The notes beneath the pieces are model-generated. The model was not told where the DNA came from. It did no database searches and saw only the letters and a list, made by a program, of their open reading frames with translations. This document shows positions 18,257-27,110 of a stretch of DNA of 64,000 bases, in pieces. This DNA comes from Rhizobium anhuiense (GTDB lineage: Bacteria; Pseudomonadota; Alphaproteobacteria; Rhizobiales; Rhizobiaceae), in assembly GCF_003985145.1 (NCBI RefSeq), contig NZ_ML133524.1, positions 186,001 through 250,000 of the forward strand. Reading direction: 5' to 3'. The position numbers and the translations under genes are program-made. Each line of letters opens with the position of its first letter. The stretch's first letter is position 1.

Positions 18257-19494
18257 CAAAACCCTCTTTCATATTCGTCCAGGCGATCTTCGCCGAACAT
18301 CCGCGTGCCCCTATGGGCAAAACCCGATGGTATGTCGGTTGCATCAAGCGGCGATTCAATACCGCGCTGGCCGATAACTACAGGCGCCTGATAAAGCTGG
18401 ATACGGTCGACGAGGCCAGCCTCGAGGAAAAGCCGCGCCGTCTTTGCGCCGCCCTCGACCAGAAGCGAGGAAATACCGCGTGTTGCGAGTGCCGGCAGCA
18501 GGATTTCCGGATGGTAAGGATTGCAATAGACGATCTCGACGCCGGCGGCTTCGAGTGCGGCGCGGCGCGAGTCCATGTCGGTAGCGTCTGTGGGTGGGGT
18601 ACCGCCTTCTGCCCTGCCGGAGTACCGGGGCCGAGCCACAGGTCTCGACCCGTCCTTCGGACCCCCCACAGGTGGGGAGGTGTCCGGCAGGATAGAGGGG
18701 GGTAGCCCCTCCGCATCCGCCGACAAAGGCCACACTTCCTCACTCGCCACCACGATGACAGGCACGTCCCGCGCCGTCAGGGCGAGCTTGCTGGTCAGCG
18801 GCAATGCCAGGGTGGGATCGAGAACGATGCGGATCGGGGACTGGGCTTCGAGACCTGGTGTTCGCACCGTCAGCAGCGGATCGTCCGCAATCGCCGTGCC
18901 GATGCCGACGAGGATCGCATCGGTTTCGGCGCGCAGCGCATGCACCTGCGCGCGGGCGAGCGGGCCGGTGATTGCCACCTGTCCCTCCCCCTGACGGCCG
19001 ACCATGCCGTCGGCGGAAACGGCAAGCTTGAGAGTCACATAGGGCCGGTTCTTCGTCTGGCGGGTGAGATAGGCGGCAAGCGAACGCCGGCCCTCTTCCT
19101 CCAGAGCACCGGCATCCACCTGTATGCCGGCTTCACGCAGCATGGCGATGCCGCGGCCCGAGACACGCGGATCTGGATCGGTGACGCTGATGACGACGCG
19201 GCCAACGCCAGAGGCGATCAGCGCCTCGGAACAGGGCGGCGTCTTGCCGTGATGCGAGCAAGGTTCGAGCGTCACATAGGCGGTGGCGCCGCGGGCGAGC
19301 GCGCCGGCTTCAGCCAGCGCCTGCGTCTCGGCATGCGGGCGGCCCCCGAGCGCCGTCACCGCCCGGCCGACGATGACGCCATCCCTGACGATCACGCATC
19401 CGACGGAGGGGTTGGTAGCGGTGCGGCCGAGATGCCAGCGCGACAGGCGGATCGCCGCCGCCATGAAACGTTCGTCATGCGGCGTGATGCTCAT
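18256..19494 (-). CDS. ribD: Bifunctional riboflavin deaminase/reductase RibD with an inserted palindromic element
   Basis: 412 residues, longer than the usual 360-380. Residues 1-150 are the deaminase, with zinc motifs PHAETQAL (about 53-60) and EPCSHHGKTPPCSEAL (77-92). Residues 150-412 are the reductase, with NRPYVTLKLAVSADGMVG and LLVEGGAKTA. Between SEEVWPLS (about 251-258) and AALEAAGVEIVY lies an insert of about 49 residues (259-307) rich in Pro, Gly and Arg that has no counterpart in family members I know. The DNA coding it (about 18574-18720) is an inverted-repeat element homologous to 17456-17638. The frame stays open, so the enzyme may work with a disordered loop. Cotranscribed with nrdR (gap 3 bp) and ribE. 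Confidence 0.93.
   Translation of the reverse strand: MSITPHDERFMAAAIRLSRWHLGRTATNPSVGCVIVRDGVIVGRAVTALGGRPHAETQALAEAGALARGATAYVTLEPCSHHGKTPPCSEALIASGVGRVVISVTDPDPRVSGRGIAMLREAGIQVDAGALEEEGRRSLAAYLTRQTKNRPYVTLKLAVSADGMVGRQGEGQVAITGPLARAQVHALRAETDAILVGIGTAIADDPLLTVRTPGLEAQSPIRIVLDPTLALPLTSKLALTARDVPVIVVASEEVWPLSADAEGLPPSILPDTSPPVGGPKDGSRPVARPRYSGRAEGGTPPTDATDMDSRRAALEAAGVEIVYCNPYHPEILLPALATRGISSLLVEGGAKTARLFLEAGLVDRIQLYQAPVVIGQRGIESPLDATDIPSGFAHRGTRMFGEDRLDEYERGF
18574..18720. repeat. Palindromic element inserted in frame in ribD
   Basis: Arms at about 18590-18620 and 18684-18717 pair imperfectly (GGGGTACCGCCTTCTGCCC against GGGCTACCCCCCTCTATCC, then a shared CTGCCGG). Inside is CCGGGGCCGAGCCACAGG and GTCCTTCGGACCCCC, shared with the element downstream of ribE in opposite orientation. 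It reads through without a stop codon on the ribD strand. Confidence 0.75.
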
Positions 19495-19497
19495 GGC

Positions 19498-19974
19498 TCA
19501 CCTGTCCAGCGGGTCGCGGGCAATCTTGGCGTTGATTTCCGAAATGACCTTTTCGAAATCCTCGGCAAGCGAGAAATCCCGATAGACCGAGGCGTAGCGC
19601 ACGAAGCCGACATCATCGAGGCTCTTCATCGCCTCCAGCACCTGCAGGCCGATCTGCTCGGAAGAGATCTCGGTCTCGCCGGAGCTTTCAAGCCGGCGGA
19701 CGATGCCGGAGACGGCGCGCTCGATGCGATCCCGCTCGACCGGGCGCTTGCGTAGCGCCACCTCGAAAGAGCGCACCAACTTGTCGCGGTCGAATGGCAC
19801 CTTGCGGCCGGTCTTCTTGATGACCATCAGCTCGCGCAGCTGCACGCGCTCGAAGGTGGTGAAGCGACCGCCGCAATCCGGACAGATGCGCCGCCGGCGG
19901 ATGGAGGTGTTGTCCTCCGCCGGGCGCGAATCCTTGACCTGAGTATCTTCCGAACCGCAATAGGGGCAGCGCAT
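19498..19974 (-). CDS. nrdR: Transcriptional repressor NrdR
   Basis: 158 residues. N-terminal zinc ribbon [17 protein letters not shown] with the second pair in [16 protein letters not shown], then an ATP-cone domain starting [16 protein letters not shown]. NrdR binds dATP/ATP and represses ribonucleotide reductase genes through NrdR boxes. It lies 10 bp after glyA and three bases before ribD, in an order common in alphaproteobacteria. Confidence 0.96.
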   Translation of the reverse strand: MRCPYCGSEDTQVKDSRPAEDNTSIRRRRICPDCGGRFTTFERVQLRELMVIKKTGRKVPFDRDKLVRSFEVALRKRPVERDRIERAVSGIVRRLESSGETEISSEQIGLQVLEAMKSLDDVGFVRYASVYRDFSLAEDFEKVISEINAKIARDPLDR

Positions 19975-19983
19975 CCCTACTCC

Positions 19984-21282
19984 TTATCCCATGTAGCCAT
20001 ACATGGGGAAGCGGTCGGTGAGATTGACCACCTTGCCGCGCACGGCGGCTTCGACGGCGGCATTGCCTTCATCGGAATTGGCGACCTTCAGGCCGTCGAG
20101 AACCTCGACAATGAGATTGCCGATTTCGCGGAATTCCGCTTCCTTGAAGCCACGGGTGGTGCCGGCCGGTGCGCCCAGGCGCACACCCGAGGTGACGAAG
20201 GGCTTTTCCGGATCGAAGGGAATGCCATTCTTGTTGCAGGTGACGTAGGCACGGCCGAGCGCTGCCTCGGCGCGCTTGCCGGTGGCGTTCTTCTTGCGCA
20301 GGTCGACCAGCATCAGGTGGTTGTCGGTGCCGCCGGAGACGACGTCGAGGCCGCCTGATATCAGCGTTTCAGCGAGCGCCTTGGCATTCTTGACGACCTG
20401 AGCGGCATAATCCTTGAATTCCGGCTGCAGTGCCTCGCCGAAGGCAACGGCCTTGGCGGCGATGATGTGCATCAGCGGACCACCCTGCAGGCCGGGGAAA
20501 ACGGCCGAATTGAACTTCTTGGCCAGATCCTCGTCATTGGTGAGGATGACGCCGCCGCGCGGGCCGCGCAGCGACTTGTGGGTCGTCGTCGTCGCGACAT
20601 GGCAATGCGGGAACGGCGACGGATGAACGCCACCGGCGACGAGGCCGGCAATATGGGCCATGTCGACCATCAGATAGGCGCCGACGCTGTCGGCGATCTC
20701 GCGGAAGCGCTTCCAGTCCCAGATGCGGGAATAGGCAGTGCCGCCGGCGATGATGAGCTTCGGCTTGGTTTCTTCGGCCTTGCGGGCGACCTCATCCATG
20801 TCGAGCAGGTTATCGCCTTCGCGCACGCCGTAGGAAACGACGTTGAACCATTTGCCGGACATGTTGACCGGCGAACCATGCGTGAGATGGCCGCCCGAAT
20901 TCAGGTCGAGACCCATGAAAGTGTCGCCGGGCTGCAGAAGCGCCAGGAACACCGCCTGGTTCATCTGCGAACCGGAATTCGGCTGGACGTTGGCGAAATT
21001 GACGCCGAACAGCTTCTTGGCGCGCTCGATCGCCAGTTCCTCGGCGATATCGACGAACTGGCAGCCGCCGTAATAACGCTTGCCGGGATAACCCTCGGCA
21101 TATTTGTTGGTCATGATGGAGCCCTGGGCTTCCAACACGGCGCGGGAGACGATGTTCTCAGAAGCGATCAGTTCGATCTCGTGCCGTTGGCGACCGAGTT
21201 CCTTTCCGATCGCGCTGAAAATGTCCGGATCGACGTCCGCAAGCGAGCGATTGAAGAAGGATTCGGTGGAAGCATTGGTCAT
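19984..21282 (-). CDS. glyA: Serine hydroxymethyltransferase
   Basis: 432 residues, PLP enzyme interconverting serine and glycine with tetrahydrofolate. Motifs: [35 protein letters not shown], and the PLP lysine in [16 protein letters not shown]. Length is that of the bacterial family. The start at 21282 ([10 protein letters not shown]) follows GAGGAGCCCGCCC; an in-frame ATG at 21297 is less likely. First gene of glyA-nrdR-ribD-ribE. Confidence 0.96.
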   Translation of the reverse strand: MTNASTESFFNRSLADVDPDIFSAIGKELGRQRHEIELIASENIVSRAVLEAQGSIMTNKYAEGYPGKRYYGGCQFVDIAEELAIERAKKLFGVNFANVQPNSGSQMNQAVFLALLQPGDTFMGLDLNSGGHLTHGSPVNMSGKWFNVVSYGVREGDNLLDMDEVARKAEETKPKLIIAGGTAYSRIWDWKRFREIADSVGAYLMVDMAHIAGLVAGGVHPSPFPHCHVATTTTHKSLRGPRGGVILTNDEDLAKKFNSAVFPGLQGGPLMHIIAAKAVAFGEALQPEFKDYAAQVVKNAKALAETLISGGLDVVSGGTDNHLMLVDLRKKNATGKRAEAALGRAYVTCNKNGIPFDPEKPFVTSGVRLGAPAGTTRGFKEAEFREIGNLIVEVLDGLKVANSDEGNAAVEAAVRGKVVNLTDRFPMYGYMG

Positions 21283-21443
21283 GGGCGGGCTCCTCAACTG
21301 GAATGCGCTGAGGTATTAGCCTTCCGCTGTGGCAAGGGCAATACGAAGAACGACATTTGCTGAGCAAAGCGCGCGCTCACGCTCTTTTCCGGCCGCGCCG
21401 CGCCGATGCCCGGCGGCCATTTTATGGAGAGCCCCTCCCGGCA

Positions 21444-21474
21444 TAAAAAAACCGCGCCCGAAAGCGCGGTTCTC
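21444..21474 (-). terminator. Rho-independent terminator after the L,D-transpeptidase gene
   Basis: Read on the minus strand: stem ACCGCGC / GCGCGGT with a six-base loop followed by TTTTTT. It lies 25 bp past the stop of the gene ending at 21499. Confidence 0.88.
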
Positions 21475-21498
21475 AAATTGCGATGCAGAGCTTGCCGC

Positions 21499-22800
21499 TT
21501 ACTGAACCGGCTGTTCCATGCCAGCCGTGGTGTCGAGCGCCAGCTCGGCATTGCCGTCCATCTGATAGATGTCGTCACGGAACTGGACGATGCCGTCGGG
21601 CATGCCCCAGGCAGAGATATAGACGAAGTAAACCGGAACTTCCGCCGCGAGTTTGATCGGCGTGTTGACGCCGGTGGCGATCACCTGCTCCATCTGCTGG
21701 CGGCTCCAGCCGGGGGTCTCGCGCAGCAGCCAGTTGGTCAGGTCGCGCACGTTCTGCACGCGGACGCAGCCCGAGGATTCGAAGCGCATCAGCTTGTTGA
21801 ACAGGCCCTGCTGCGGCGTGTCGTGCATATACTCGCCGTTCTTGTTGTAGAAGTTGATCTTCGTCGACGCCATGGCGTTGATCTTGCCGGGGTCCTGTCG
21901 GAACATCAGGTTCGGCGCCTCGCCGTTCCAGTCGACGGTTTCGGGGGCGACTTCGTTGCCCTTGCCGTCGATCAGGCGGATGGCGTTCTTTTCGAGATAG
22001 GTCGGATCCTTGCGCATCAGCGGCATGATGTCCTTCTCGACGATCGAGCGCGGCGCCGTCCAGTAAGGATTGAGGATGACCTCGTAGATCTTCGAATTGA
22101 CCAGATGCGTCGGGCGGCTCAAGCGGCCGACGACCGCGGTGTGACGCGTCGCGACACTGCCGTCTTCGACGGCCTCGACATAGGCCGCCGGAATATTGAC
22201 CATCAGGTGACGGCGGCCCAAGTCCTCGGGGAAGGTCTGCAGACGGACGACATTGGTGTTCAGCTGCTGCAGGCGAACATCGGCGGGGATGTTCATCGCC
22301 TTCAGGGTGAATTCGCCGAGAACGCCATCGGCCGGCAGTCCGTGACGCGCCTGGAAGCGCTTGACGGCGCCGTCGACATAGGAATCGAAGGCGTTGGACA
22401 GGCCGGCCTCGCGCGGCAGATCGCCGGTGATCGCGAGACGCTGGCGCAGCGCCTGGACGGCGGGAGAGCTGACGCCGAGCTGCAGGCGCTGGTCACCGGG
22501 ATTGACCTCGGGCCAGCCGCCGGCTGCGGCGATCTGCTGATACTGCATGATTGCCTGCTGGGCGCTCGCGACCGATTGGGGCCCGAGGATCGGCGTGTTG
22601 GAAACCATGGCGGTCGCCGTGCGCGACGCCGCCTTGGCGTCGAACTGGTCGTCCCAGTTGCCGCGGCGCGGCGCGTTGATCAGCGTATCGAGCGCCGATT
22701 GCGCAAATGCCGGCGCCGCGATCGCGCTGGCGCCAACCGTTGCCGCGGACGCAAGGAAAGCGCGGCGAGAGAGAGCTTCAATTCCGTTTTTCTTCGACAT
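21499..22800 (-). CDS. L,D-transpeptidase (YkuD family), LdtP-like
   Basis: 433 residues. A twin-arginine-like signal (SRRAFLASAATVGASA, ending APAFA) sends it to the periplasm. A peptidoglycan-binding domain spans about 105-172 (PAVQALRQRLAITGD, VDGAVKRFQARHGLPADGVL). The YkuD catalytic domain follows, with His326 and the active-site Cys345 in SSGCVRV. It forms 3-3 crosslinks in peptidoglycan or attaches proteins to it. The start at 22800 is the Met before SKKNGIEA; another in-frame Met four codons earlier is possible. It lies near ldtR (23240), whose product controls such an enzyme in related bacteria. Confidence 0.9.
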   Translation of the reverse strand: MSKKNGIEALSRRAFLASAATVGASAIAAPAFAQSALDTLINAPRRGNWDDQFDAKAASRTATAMVSNTPILGPQSVASAQQAIMQYQQIAAAGGWPEVNPGDQRLQLGVSSPAVQALRQRLAITGDLPREAGLSNAFDSYVDGAVKRFQARHGLPADGVLGEFTLKAMNIPADVRLQQLNTNVVRLQTFPEDLGRRHLMVNIPAAYVEAVEDGSVATRHTAVVGRLSRPTHLVNSKIYEVILNPYWTAPRSIVEKDIMPLMRKDPTYLEKNAIRLIDGKGNEVAPETVDWNGEAPNLMFRQDPGKINAMASTKINFYNKNGEYMHDTPQQGLFNKLMRFESSGCVRVQNVRDLTNWLLRETPGWSRQQMEQVIATGVNTPIKLAAEVPVYFVYISAWGMPDGIVQFRDDIYQMDGNAELALDTTAGMEQPVQ

Positions 22801-23239
22801 AGTCCCAACCACTCAATGCCGCCATAAGAACAAGCCGCGGCTCTTTGCGAAATCACTGCGCTTTAACGCAGATCCCTGTCCATTCGTTGTCCCGGCGTAT
22901 CAAAAAACTCCGCCTCCCCCATCACAAGATTGCGATGAGAAAGCCTGAACTCTGATCGGTCCATTGAAAGCGCCGGTTGTTAAGCCTTCCGCTGCCACAC
23001 CAATATGGCCAATTCGTGTTGCCAGGTCGGCAGAAGGACTGTCGGCTGCCGGGAACACGACGCAACGAACCATATGACGGGGTAAACCGTGCCGGTTAAT
23101 AACGGCTAAAAAACGGCTTGAATACCGGGCTTTGCGCTTGTCTGCCCTGCGTTGCAAAGATGCCACGCGGATCAAACGGCAAATCGGACGTGCAGGGAAC
23201 ACGTCCGATTTTCTGCAACCCTGAAAGGAGGTCCGGGTT
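22801..23239. other. Intergenic region between ldtR and the L,D-transpeptidase gene
   Basis: 439 bp. The ldtR-proximal end holds a terminator-like hairpin (23181-23211); the other end should hold the transpeptidase promoter and perhaps LdtR binding sites, which I cannot identify by eye. A short open frame at 22900-23202 on the minus strand has no coding character. Confidence 0.4.
23181..23211. terminator. Perfect 12-bp hairpin after ldtR
   Basis: AAATCGGACGTG (23181-23192) and CACGTCCGATTT (23200-23211) around a 7-base loop. It lies 28 bp past the ldtR stop. The T-run is short on both strands, so it may be a weak terminator or an RNA-stabilising stem. Confidence 0.65.
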
Positions 23240-23755
23240 TTAGAGACGATAGAGGATCTGATCGTTCCAGAAACGGTCCAGACGCTGGAGCAGCTTGTTC
23301 ATCTGGGTGAACTCGTCGGTGCCGATGCCGCCGACCTTGTCGATCGAGGCGATGTGGCGTTCGTAGAGCTTGGCCACCGTTTCGGCGATGTCCTGGCCGG
23401 TTTCGGTCAGGCTGATGCGGACCGAGCGGCGGTCGATGCGCGAGCGCTGGTGGTTGATGAAGCCGAGATCGACCAGCTTCTTGACGTTGTAGGAAACGTT
23501 GGAGCCGAGATAGTAGCCACGCGAGCGCAGCTCGCCGGCGGTCAGTTCGGAATTGCCGATGTTGAAAAGGAGCAGCGCCTGGATGGCGTTGACGTCGCTG
23601 CGACCCTGACGGTCGAATTCGTCCTTGATGACATCGAGAAGACGACGGTGCAGACGTTCAACGAGATGAAGGGATTCCATGTAAAGATCACGGATGTCAT
23701 GATCCTGCTGGTCACGGAAGGTCGATACCGCCTGCGGCTTGATTTTCGTATTCAT
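23240..23755 (-). CDS. ldtR: MarR-type winged-helix regulator LdtR
   Basis: 171 residues. Winged helix with AIQALLLFNIGNSELTAGEL, the recognition region SRGYYLGSNVSYNVKKLVDL and the wing RSRIDRRSVRISLTETGQDI. This sequence, with RGYYLGSNVSYN, is characteristic of LdtR, described in Liberibacter and Sinorhizobium as controlling an L,D-transpeptidase and osmotic or stress genes. Here it is just upstream of such an enzyme on the same strand, as in Sinorhizobium. A helical N-terminal extension precedes the domain. Confidence 0.85.
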   Translation of the reverse strand: MNTKIKPQAVSTFRDQQDHDIRDLYMESLHLVERLHRRLLDVIKDEFDRQGRSDVNAIQALLLFNIGNSELTAGELRSRGYYLGSNVSYNVKKLVDLGFINHQRSRIDRRSVRISLTETGQDIAETVAKLYERHIASIDKVGGIGTDEFTQMNKLLQRLDRFWNDQILYRL

Positions 23756-23883
23756 ATTGACTGCCTCACTGTTTGTTTGGCGGTGTGTTTTCTTCCCGCC
23801 TTGAGTGAGACCCTATCGAATACATATAAAATTCGACTTAAACCGCAGGCTTAACGGAGCCTTACCGGTAACTCCACGTTGTC

Positions 23884-24348
23884 TCAGGGTAAATCAACGC
23901 TTACCTGGCGGCGATGCCGGCGCTTTTCCAGCCACAACAGCAGGCGGAAAATCCAGTAAACGACGGCGACCAAGACATGCAGCAGGATGATCAGCTGGTT
24001 GGGGCCGAAAATATCCGGCAGCAGGCCATACATCAGGATCTGCCCGCCGGCAGCGAGCACCCAGATCACCGGTCCCCAGGAAACGGTGAGCCAGAGACCG
24101 AGGGAGGCAACGGGGAAAAGCACCGCGAGACTGGTGCTCGCTACCTTCCACGGCAGGCTCAAAAGATCGAAGCGGCCGGCGCCGACCAGCGAATAGCCGA
24201 CGAGCATCGCCCAATATTGCAGGCCGAACCAGAAGCAGGAGACGGCAACCAGCCTCAGGAAGAGAATGAAGAGGATATCCGCCAGCGTGCGTTTCGGTAT
24301 CGTCGGGGAATCGGTTTCCATAGTGCAGACATCGGTTTGGGGTTGCAT
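23884..24348 (-). CDS. Small inner-membrane protein of unknown function
   Basis: 154 residues with about four hydrophobic segments: TLADILFILFLRLVAVSCFW, SLAVLFPVASLGLWLTV, a segment ending near GLLPDIFG, and LIILLHVLVAVVYWIFRLLL, followed by a basic tail WLEKRRHRRQ. It may be the DUF6163 group found in Rhizobiales, but I am not sure. Start uncertain: Met at 24348 or 24321; neither has a good ribosome binding site. Divergent from hemB, with a palindromic repeat between. Confidence 0.65.
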   Translation of the reverse strand: MQPQTDVCTMETDSPTIPKRTLADILFILFLRLVAVSCFWFGLQYWAMLVGYSLVGAGRFDLLSLPWKVASTSLAVLFPVASLGLWLTVSWGPVIWVLAAGGQILMYGLLPDIFGPNQLIILLHVLVAVVYWIFRLLLWLEKRRHRRQVSVDLP

Positions 24349-24387
24349 CTTCACAAAGGCGCCCGCGCATCTGACAAGACGGGCTGA

Positions 24388-24457
24388 GGACGCTCTATCA
24401 CATTGCGTTGGCGCATAACCCTGAAAATCGACTCCAAATTTCGCGGTTATGCGCCGG
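24388..24457. repeat. Palindromic intergenic repeat, short copy
   Basis: Carries the family flank (GACGCTCTATCACATT) and a hairpin with arms GGCGCATAACC (24410-24420) and GGTTATGCGCC (24445-24455) around CTGAAAATCGACTCCAAATT. It sits in the divergent promoter region of hemB. Confidence 0.75.
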
Positions 24458-24551
24458 AGGTTTTCCGCCGCGGCCAATCGTCCGGTTTGGATTTTCCGGG
24501 CGCCATGATAATGAGCGCTCGGATAAATGGAATGGGCTTGGGACAGATATC

Positions 24552-25565
24552 ATGCAGGACAGGACTCATCTCGTCGACGAGATCACCGGCCATCGCCGCA
24601 TGCGGCGCAACCGCAAGGCGGATTGGACACGCCGGCTGGTGCAGGAGAACCGGCTGACGGTCGACGACCTGATCTGGCCGATCTTCATCGTCCCGGGTTC
24701 CGGCATCGTCGATCCGATCCCGGCCATGCCCGGCGTCAACCGGATGAGCATCGACAAAGCCGTGGAAGCCGCGCGTGAAGCGGCCGGCCTCGGCATTCCG
24801 GCACTTGCCACCTTTCCGAATATCGAGATGGAATTGCGCGACGAGACCGGCTCGAACAGCCTCGAAGCCCACAATCTGATCAACCAGGCGACGGCAGCGA
24901 TCAAGAAGGCGGTGCCCAATATCGGCGTCATCACCGACGTCGCGCTCGATCCCTTCACCAGCCACGGCCATGACGGTATTCTGAGAGACGGCGAAATCGT
25001 CAATGACGAAACGGTCGACCAGGTGGCGCGCGCCGCCGTGATGCAGGCGGATGCCGGCGCCGACATCATCGCACCATCGGAGATGATGGATGGGCGTATC
25101 GGCGCGATCCGCATGGCGCTCGATGCGGCCGGCCACCAGAACGTCGGCATCATGAGCTATGCGACGAAATTCGCCTCCGCCTTCTACGGTCCCTATCGCG
25201 AGGCGATCTCGACGGGCGGGCTGCTGAAAGGCGACAAGAAGACCTATTATCTCGACCCCGCCAACGGCACCGAGGCAGTCCGCGACGCGGCCCTCGACGT
25301 CGAGGAAGGCGCCGACATGCTGATGGTCAAGCCCGGCCTGCCCTATCTCGATATCTGCTGGCGGATAAAGGAGGCCTTCGGCTTGCCGACCTTCGCCTAC
25401 CAGGTTTCCGGCGAATATACGCAGATCAAGGCTGCGGCGATGAACGGCTGGATCGACGGCGAGCGGGCGATGCTCGAAACGCTGCTGTCGTTCAAGCGGG
25501 CAGGATGCGACGGCATCCTCACCTATTTCGCGGTCGAGGTGGCGAAGATTCTCGCGAAGCGGTGA
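24552..25565 (+). CDS. hemB: Delta-aminolevulinic acid dehydratase (porphobilinogen synthase)
   Basis: 337 residues. It condenses two ALA molecules into porphobilinogen for heme synthesis. The two Schiff-base lysines are Lys206 in SYATKFAS and Lys260 in LMVKPG. The loop that carries the zinc Cys triad in E. coli reads DVALDPFTSHGHDG (about 129-142), with Asp and Ala instead of Cys, so it is the Mg-dependent, zinc-free type as known from Bradyrhizobium. GGGACAG lies ahead of the chosen ATG; the open frame further upstream is repeat sequence. Confidence 0.95.
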   Translation: MQDRTHLVDEITGHRRMRRNRKADWTRRLVQENRLTVDDLIWPIFIVPGSGIVDPIPAMPGVNRMSIDKAVEAAREAAGLGIPALATFPNIEMELRDETGSNSLEAHNLINQATAAIKKAVPNIGVITDVALDPFTSHGHDGILRDGEIVNDETVDQVARAAVMQADAGADIIAPSEMMDGRIGAIRMALDAAGHQNVGIMSYATKFASAFYGPYREAISTGGLLKGDKKTYYLDPANGTEAVRDAALDVEEGADMLMVKPGLPYLDICWRIKEAFGLPTFAYQVSGEYTQIKAAAMNGWIDGERAMLETLLSFKRAGCDGILTYFAVEVAKILAKR

Positions 25566-25656
25566 TTTCAAGCAGATTGGCGATTTGGGGGCAGATTATT
25601 GCATTTTGCCCGGCCGATACCATATCAGCGGCATCGTTTTTCCGCAGGAGATTGAG

Positions 25657-26115
25657 ATGAGCTACAACCCCAATCCGCTTTATGCCGCACCGGAGGACTG
25701 GCGCGCCTATAGCGGCGTGTTGAGCCGCCGTGTCCTCGCCTTCATCCTCGATTACGTCATCGTGGCGCTGCTCTGCATTCCCGCGGCGATCGTACTGTTC
25801 TTCCTGTCGATCGTCACGCTGGGGCTCGGCTTCTTTCTCTACCCTGCCCTCTTCGTCATCGTCGCCGGCATTTATTTCGGCCTGACGGTGGGCGGACCGA
25901 GCCAGGCCTCGCTCGGCATGCGCGCCATGGGAATCGCAATCGTGCGCGTCGATGGGCGGCCGATGGATTTCATGACGGCGATCGTGCATCTGGCGCTGTT
26001 CTGGATCCTCAACTCGGTGCTGACGCCGCTCATCCTGCTGGCCGGCCTGTTCATCGAGCGCAGCCGTCTCGTCCACGACCTGCTGGTCGGCACGGCAACG
26101 GTGCGCACAGCCTGA
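25657..26115 (+). CDS. RDD-family membrane protein
   Basis: 152 residues with the RDD layout: near the N-terminus LSRRVLAFILDYVIVALLC (Arg and Asp in the first membrane segment), two further hydrophobic segments and a C-terminal SRLVHDLLVGTATVR. Some RDD proteins are Na+(K+)/H+ antiporters or transport factors, but most are uncharacterised. A good GCAGGAGATTGAG precedes the ATG. It follows hemB by 91 bp and could be cotranscribed. Confidence 0.85.
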   Translation: MSYNPNPLYAAPEDWRAYSGVLSRRVLAFILDYVIVALLCIPAAIVLFFLSIVTLGLGFFLYPALFVIVAGIYFGLTVGGPSQASLGMRAMGIAIVRVDGRPMDFMTAIVHLALFWILNSVLTPLILLAGLFIERSRLVHDLLVGTATVRTA

Positions 26116-26159
26116 GACCCTGGCTCAAAGCCTCATTGCACCTTTGGGCTTTTTTGGAG

Positions 26160-26185
26160 GGCGGAGACGAAATAAAGTCTCCGCC
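26160..26185. other. Hairpin downstream of the RDD gene
   Basis: Perfect 9-bp stem GGCGGAGAC (26160-26168) / GTCTCCGCC (26177-26185) with loop GAAATAAA. No strong T-run follows, so it is a possible terminator or processing site. Confidence 0.5.
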
Positions 26186-26333
26186 TTGCCTTTGCCGGGA
26201 ACTTCGGACGCTCCATATCTAAAATTAGAAGACTGAAATGAAGGGCGAAACCCGCCCCGCTGTTGACGTTTTCTATTCTTAGGTCATGCTGTCTGAAAAC
26301 GGCACTGTCTCGACAAGGAAATTTCCGCGACAA

Positions 26334-27110
26334 ATGAATACGCAGACCACGCCATCCCCGCAGTTTTATCTGACGGCTCCGGCTGCGTGTCCATATTTGC
26401 CGCATGAGATGGAGCGCAAGGTGTTCACCCATCTGGTCGGGCCGCGTGCCGCCGAGATGAACGACATCCTGACGCAGGGCGGTTTCCGCCGCTCGCAGAA
26501 CATCGCCTACCGCCCGGCCTGCGAATCCTGTCGCGCCTGCGTTTCCGTGCGCATTCTCGCCCAGGAATTCGAGCCGACGAAATCGATGAAGCGGGTGCTT
26601 GCCGCCAATTCCGACGTCATGGCCACTGAATTCCCCGCCCAGCCTTCCAGCGAGCAATATTCGCTCTTCCGGCGTTATCTCGATTTTCGCCACCAGCAGG
26701 GCGGCATGTCCGACATGACCGTGCTCGACTATGCGATCATGGTGGAAGACACGCATGTGAATACGAGAATCATCGAATACCGCCGGCGCGAGGAAGGCTC
26801 CGGACTGGAGCAGCGGCCGAAGGGCGAGCTGCTTGCCGCAGCGCTGACCGATACGATGAGCGACGGGCTGTCGATGGTCTATTCCTATTTCAATCCGGCG
26901 CTCGATCGGCGTTCGCTCGGCACCTTCATGATTCTCGACCATATCAGGCGCACGAAAGCGCTGGGACTGCCGCATGTCTATCTCGGCTACTGGGTTCAAG
27001 GGTCGCGGAAAATGGACTACAAGACGCGCTTCCAGCCGCAGGAGCATCTGACGCCGCGCGGCTGGGAACGCTTCGATCCCGCCTCCATGCCCGAAAGCAC
27101 CCACGATTAG
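26334..27110 (+). CDS. bpt: Aspartate/glutamate leucyltransferase (bacterial arginyltransferase homologue)
   Basis: 258 residues. Transfers leucine from Leu-tRNA to proteins with N-terminal Asp or Glu, feeding them to ClpAP in the N-end rule pathway. Family motifs: [20 protein letters not shown] at the start, the Cys cluster [13 protein letters not shown], and [20 protein letters not shown] near the end. The first Met of the open frame is at 26286; I prefer the one at 26334 ([16 protein letters not shown]), where the family alignment begins. The stop codon is inside the left arm of a perfect inverted repeat. Confidence 0.9.
   Translation: MNTQTTPSPQFYLTAPAACPYLPHEMERKVFTHLVGPRAAEMNDILTQGGFRRSQNIAYRPACESCRACVSVRILAQEFEPTKSMKRVLAANSDVMATEFPAQPSSEQYSLFRRYLDFRHQQGGMSDMTVLDYAIMVEDTHVNTRIIEYRRREEGSGLEQRPKGELLAAALTDTMSDGLSMVYSYFNPALDRRSLGTFMILDHIRRTKALGLPHVYLGYWVQGSRKMDYKTRFQPQEHLTPRGWERFDPASMPESTHD

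Noticed and set aside
22900..23202. 100-residue frame on the minus strand
   Set aside because: Composition is not coding-like and it runs into the ldtR terminator hairpin; no similarity recognised.
26133..27104. 323-residue frame on the minus strand
   Set aside because: Mirror of bpt, whose plus-strand product has the transferase motifs.
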